9,317 bases of DNA, from contig CAMHGU010000078.1 of assembly GCA_946184715.1 (NCBI GenBank), positions 1-9,317 of the forward strand. The letters are read 5' to 3'. Every line of letters begins with the position of its first letter. The first letter of the stretch is position 1. Of this stretch, positions 6,244 to 9,317 are shown piece by piece. Origin of the DNA: an uncultured bacterium (GTDB lineage: Bacteria; Bacteroidota; Bacteroidia; Bacteroidales; Muribaculaceae). A program made the position numbers and the translations under genes. The notes beneath the pieces were generated by a model that was not told where the DNA came from, ran no database searches, and worked only from the letters and a program-made list of their open reading frames with translations.

Positions 6244-7104
6244 ATGAACTCCATCCTTATTGTAATCCCGATACTGACGCTGCTGATGTTTGACCTGGGC
6301 CTTACGCTCACGGGCAGCGACTTCAAGATGATTGCCAAGCGCCCCAAGCCCGTGCTGATAGGCCTCACGGGCCAGCTGCTGGCGCTGCCGCTGATAGCCG
6401 CGGCGCTCTGCGTGGCACTGCGCCTGCCCGCCCCCATCGCCATCGGCGTGATGCTCATAGCGTGCTCGCCCGGCGGCAGCTCGTCCAATGTCTTCTCGAT
6501 GCTTGCCGGAGGCGACGTGGCCCTCTCGGTATCGCTCACAGCCTGCAGCTCCCTGCTCACTATGATTACCATCCCCATCATTATGGGCCTCACCACCGGC
6601 ATCGCCGGCGGCTACGAGAGCGGCATCTCGCTACCCGTGGGCAACCTCATAGGCCAGAACGTGGTGCTTATGCTCGTGCCTATATTAATAGGTATGGCAG
6701 TGAAGCGATGGGCGCCGGGCGCCGCCACCAAGATTCACAACGTGCTGCGCCGCGCCGCCTTCCCGTTGTTGATACTGCTGGCCGCCATCTACTTCATTCA
6801 GCAGAAGGAGGTGATAATGGCGCAGTTTACCACGGTGGGGCTCTGCGTCACCCTGCTGCTCCTGCTCGCCATGGGCTGCGGCGCCCTGCTGTGCCTCGCC
6901 GCAAGGCTGACAGCGCGCGAGCGGCGCACCCTCGTCATCGAAATCGGAATGCAGAATGCCGCCCAAGCCATCGCGCTCGCCGCAAGCCCCTTCGTGTTCA
7001 ACGACGCCTCGCTTGCCGCCCCCGCCATCATCTACGCCCTGATGATGAACGTGGTGCTCCTAAGCTACGTAGCACTCTGCAAGCGCAAAAACGCGCTGCA
7101 TTAA
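6244..7104 (+). CDS. Bile acid:sodium symporter (BASS) family transporter
   Basis: This is an inner-membrane, Na+-coupled secondary transporter of the SBF/BASS superfamily, here 286 residues and strongly hydrophobic (about nine helices expected). Sequence marks are LMFDLGLTLTGSDF near the N-terminus, ACSPGGSSSNVFSMLAGGD (73-91), ALSVSLT (93-99) and IEIGMQNAAQAIALA (232-246). From what I recall of the ASBT-type sodium sites, Gln44, Ser81, Asn82, Ser95 and Thr99 match residues of both Na+ sites at a constant offset of 33, and Glu233, Met236 and Gln237 match the C-terminal ones, so the sodium machinery looks intact. The protein begins at the second helix of the ten-helix bacterial structures, as in nine-helix NTCP. 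The ATG at 6244 is chosen because the promoter lies just upstream of it and the longer open frame lacks hydrophobic character. Actual substrates of bacterial members are often not bile acids (pantoate and other organic anions are known), so the cargo is open. Confidence 0.9.
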   Translation: MNSILIVIPILTLLMFDLGLTLTGSDFKMIAKRPKPVLIGLTGQLLALPLIAAALCVALRLPAPIAIGVMLIACSPGGSSSNVFSMLAGGDVALSVSLTACSSLLTMITIPIIMGLTTGIAGGYESGISLPVGNLIGQNVVLMLVPILIGMAVKRWAPGAATKIHNVLRRAAFPLLILLAAIYFIQQKEVIMAQFTTVGLCVTLLLLLAMGCGALLCLAARLTARERRTLVIEIGMQNAAQAIALAASPFVFNDASLAAPAIIYALMMNVVLLSYVALCKRKNALH

Positions 7105-7107
7105 AAG

Positions 7108-7139
7108 CTTGCATAACTCAGCTATTATGTCTAAATTTG
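7108..7139 (+). promoter_or_regulatory. Promoter of the BspA-like LRR gene
   Basis: A perfect -7 box TAAATTTG (7132-7139) follows a CTTG -33-like element (7108-7111) by 20 nt. It begins only 4 nt after the BASS stop codon, so the LRR gene can be transcribed independently in the 96-bp gap. Predicted transcription start is near 7145, giving a leader of about 55 nt. I see no terminator for the BASS gene, so read-through is also possible. Confidence 0.6.
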
Positions 7140-7200
7140 CTGCGCAGGAATATCATCGTGCTGAATTAAATCCGAATCCGAAGAATTACAATAAACGCCC

Positions 7201-9210
7201 ATGAAACGAATCTATACTCTTCTCGCAATAGCAGCAGCGGCAACAGCTTCAGCACTCGAGGTAACGCTGCCGGCGGCGGGCACGCTCAAGGAGTATATCA
7301 GCCCTGAGCAGCAGGAGACGGTGACGGAGCTGAAGATTTCAGGCGACATCAACGGCGACGATCTCCGCATCATCCGCCATATGATTGGAGCACAGGTGTC
7401 ATCACCCGACGGCTCCTACACCGAGGTGGACAGCGGGGCTTGCCGTGTGCTCGACCTCGCCGATGCCCGAATAGTAAGCGGTGGATGCTACGCCTTTCGT
7501 ACGATTAAAAACTCAAACGGCTCGCTGCGATATTTGCATTATCTTCAACCGCGAGCCGATGCTATCGGCTATGCGATGTTCATCGGTTCAAAGATTGAAG
7601 AACTGACATTACCACGCTCGGTAAAATATATCGGCTCGGAAACAGAGACTGACTTCTCCAGAAACCCTGATTTCTATCTAAAACAATTCGGCGATGGTTC
7701 TACAATAAAATGCAGCTGCATCGATGGCTCAAATTTGCGTCACTTGACTTTACCTGACAATCTTGAGCACTTTAAGCTCTTTGGAAGCATACCAGTGAAG
7801 AAGCAAGAGATAATTGATGGTATCGCATACGACTACTACACAAATATCTACCAAAGCAACCTACTAAACAGCCCTAAACTCGCTGAGATAAAGCTGGCTG
7901 AAAGCAACAACTGCTATAAAGTAGTTGAAGGAGTGCTCTATTCGGGCGATCTTTCGGTGCTGATGTTTTGCCCTCCTGCTATAGTGAACAGTATAGTGGC
8001 CAGTGACGCATATCAAGAAGTAGGATCATTCGCCTGCCGCGGCGCTAAAGTGTGTGGTGACATAAATATAGAACAAAGAGTAGGCACTCGCGCCTTTCAG
8101 CGTGCAGAAATTGACGGCAACGTAAGCGTGAGAAGTCGTAGAGTAGCCGATTACGCATTCAGTAACTCAAGAATCAATGGCATTGTTTCACTTCTGGAGC
8201 AGTGCGACACTGTGGGCGAACACGCTTTTGATGGTGCAACCGCAGCAGGTCTCGCCTCACTACCCACCTCGATGAGAGCTATAACCGACTATGCATTTGC
8301 CCATACTACGATAGGAGGAGGAATTGACATCCACGAAGGCATTGACTCTTTGGGTCAGGGATGCTTTAATTTTAATATGTTTGAGACGATACGTCTCGCG
8401 AAACTGAAAAAGTTTCATACTGAAGTCACCGATGCGATTGACGATTATGAAGGAGATCAATTTTTCGGACAAGATTTGATTTATGGCTCCAGAATGTTTT
8501 TGGCGTCACAAGGTCTGAGAGAACTTACTATTGGGAAGGATGTTGAAATAATTCCTCAATATTTGTTCCAAGCGTGCGATAACCTGAGGAAAATAAACTT
8601 TGACCTCGACGGGGAGCTGCGAGTCATCGGCAAAGGCGCTTTCACCGCAAATTTAATTGACACTTTGATTCTTCCTAAAAAAATACTTTATGTGGAAAAC
8701 AACAGCTTTTTGCCAGGAGAGGAGGCATCTCCGATGACGCTTTTTATACCTGCTTACCCTCTTGGTCTGCCATCGCAATTAAGTTATATCGGTAATTATT
8801 ACTCTGCCCCTTATATTGATTACGAATTAAAAAAGCAGTGTAAAGAGATTTACTTGTGGGGCAGCGATGATATAAAGGAAGATGTAAAAAGAGGCGCATC
8901 ATCTAATCCCGAATGTCGGATATACGTAAACGACGGGAGCAAGCATAAGATACTCGATTACATTGCAACATTACCTGACACCTACTGGATAACGAGTGTC
9001 CCGGAAGAAAATTGGATTGAGCGAAAATTGCTCGATTATCCAAACTACGAGCCAGCGGGTAATTCAGTTGAGACCATATCATTAGATAAGAGCCCTGCAA
9101 TTGAAGTGGCTCGCTACGATATTATGGGCAGAGCTATCCAAGAACCACAACCAGGACTAAATATAGTGGTTTATAGCGATGGACAATCGAAGAAACAATT
9201 CGTCAAATAA
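7201..9210 (+). CDS. Secreted BspA-like leucine-rich-repeat protein
   Basis: This 669-residue exported protein has a Sec signal peptide (MKRIYTLLAIAAAATASA, cleavage about residue 18) and LRR_5/BspA-type repeats. Family phrases are visible: LTLPRSVKYIG, LRHLTLPDNLEHF, CYKVVEGVLYSGDLSVLMFCPP (about 238-259), LRELTIGKDVEIIPQYLF and LIDTLILPKKILYVENNSF. Residues 274-404 hold six regular units of about 20-23 residues, each opening with a (V/I/L)(G/A/T)xxAF-like phrase (VGSFACRG, VGTRAFQR, VADYAFSN, VGEHAFDG, ITDYAFAH, LGQGCFNF). The C-terminus (YDIMGRAIQEPQPGLNIVVYSDG...KKQFVK) resembles the short sorting-tail-like endings of Bacteroidota secreted proteins, so surface display or type IX secretion is plausible but unproven. 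BspA relatives bind host matrix proteins or partner bacteria; no specific ligand can be claimed. From about 7560 onward the gene is visibly more AT-rich than the BASS gene and its own first 300 bp. Confidence 0.88.
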   Translation: MKRIYTLLAIAAAATASALEVTLPAAGTLKEYISPEQQETVTELKISGDINGDDLRIIRHMIGAQVSSPDGSYTEVDSGACRVLDLADARIVSGGCYAFRTIKNSNGSLRYLHYLQPRADAIGYAMFIGSKIEELTLPRSVKYIGSETETDFSRNPDFYLKQFGDGSTIKCSCIDGSNLRHLTLPDNLEHFKLFGSIPVKKQEIIDGIAYDYYTNIYQSNLLNSPKLAEIKLAESNNCYKVVEGVLYSGDLSVLMFCPPAIVNSIVASDAYQEVGSFACRGAKVCGDINIEQRVGTRAFQRAEIDGNVSVRSRRVADYAFSNSRINGIVSLLEQCDTVGEHAFDGATAAGLASLPTSMRAITDYAFAHTTIGGGIDIHEGIDSLGQGCFNFNMFETIRLAKLKKFHTEVTDAIDDYEGDQFFGQDLIYGSRMFLASQGLRELTIGKDVEIIPQYLFQACDNLRKINFDLDGELRVIGKGAFTANLIDTLILPKKILYVENNSFLPGEEASPMTLFIPAYPLGLPSQLSYIGNYYSAPYIDYELKKQCKEIYLWGSDDIKEDVKRGASSNPECRIYVNDGSKHKILDYIATLPDTYWITSVPEENWIERKLLDYPNYEPAGNSVETISLDKSPAIEVARYDIMGRAIQEPQPGLNIVVYSDGQSKKQFVK

Positions 9211-9285
9211 TTCCGTCATCGCCCCATTATTTCCCAAGATAGCATCGCGGTATAAGACTACAATGCCTCTAACGCTTAGTTCAAT

Positions 9286-9317
9286 ATGGATTCTATAGAA
9301 CAATTAACCGATTTCTT
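9286..9317 (+). CDS. Start of an unidentified gene (3' part outside window)
   Basis: An ATG 75 bp after the LRR stop opens a frame reading MDSIEQLTDF and continues past the window edge without a stop. The spacing, strand and start-like composition make it a plausible next gene, but ten residues are not enough to recognise a family. No clear promoter or Shine-Dalgarno is visible in 9211-9285, and I see no terminator for the LRR gene there. Confidence 0.4.
   Translation, partial: MDSIEQLTDF

Noticed and set aside
6462..7169. Plus-strand His/Arg-rich open frame overlapping the BASS gene
   Set aside because: It is an out-of-frame shadow of a GC-rich membrane protein gene with low-complexity composition and no family features.

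Overview
The window looks like chromosomal DNA of a gut-type Bacteroidota, order Bacteroidales. The evidence is a SusC/SusD outer-membrane pair, a BspA-type leucine-rich-repeat surface protein, three promoters that fit the Bacteroidales pattern (-33 TTTG-like, -7 TAnnTTTG), and mostly SD-less, A/T-rich translation starts. The generally GC-rich codon usage and intergenic repeats fit Muribaculaceae or a neighbouring family, but that rank is inference.

Layout. (1) Positions 1-291 hold the 3' end of a plus-strand SGNH/GDSL-type hydrolase. (2) Positions 292-1013 are a 722-bp intergenic region between convergent genes, packed with repeats: a 29-bp direct repeat on either side of two inverted copies of a ~100-nt unit (39/40-nt arms plus four small hairpins), then a perfect 30-bp palindrome, then the terminator of the minus-strand operon. 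(3) Positions 1014-5711, minus strand, are a two-gene susC-susD-like operon with a 27-bp gap, a clear Shine-Dalgarno before susD, a ~180-nt leader and a recognisable promoter. (4) Positions 5712-6243 are a 532-bp divergent intergenic region with promoters pointing both ways and a 9+9 bp dyad between them. (5) Positions 6244-7104, plus strand, encode a bile acid:sodium symporter (BASS) family transporter. (6) Positions 7201-9210, plus strand, encode a secreted BspA-like LRR protein with its own promoter. (7) A new plus-strand reading frame probably begins at 9286 and leaves the window.

Working together: SusC and SusD form an outer-membrane TonB-dependent import system, with SusD as substrate-binding lipoprotein lid and SusC as gated barrel. 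The substrate cannot be told from sequence, and no glycoside hydrolase, SusE/F or regulator lies beside them here, so this is an orphan pair within the visible region. The BASS transporter and LRR protein are divergently placed, have separate promoters and need not be functionally linked to the pair.

No clearly new multi-gene system is visible. The most unusual element is the composite inverted-repeat structure at 386-782, followed by the palindrome at 789-818.
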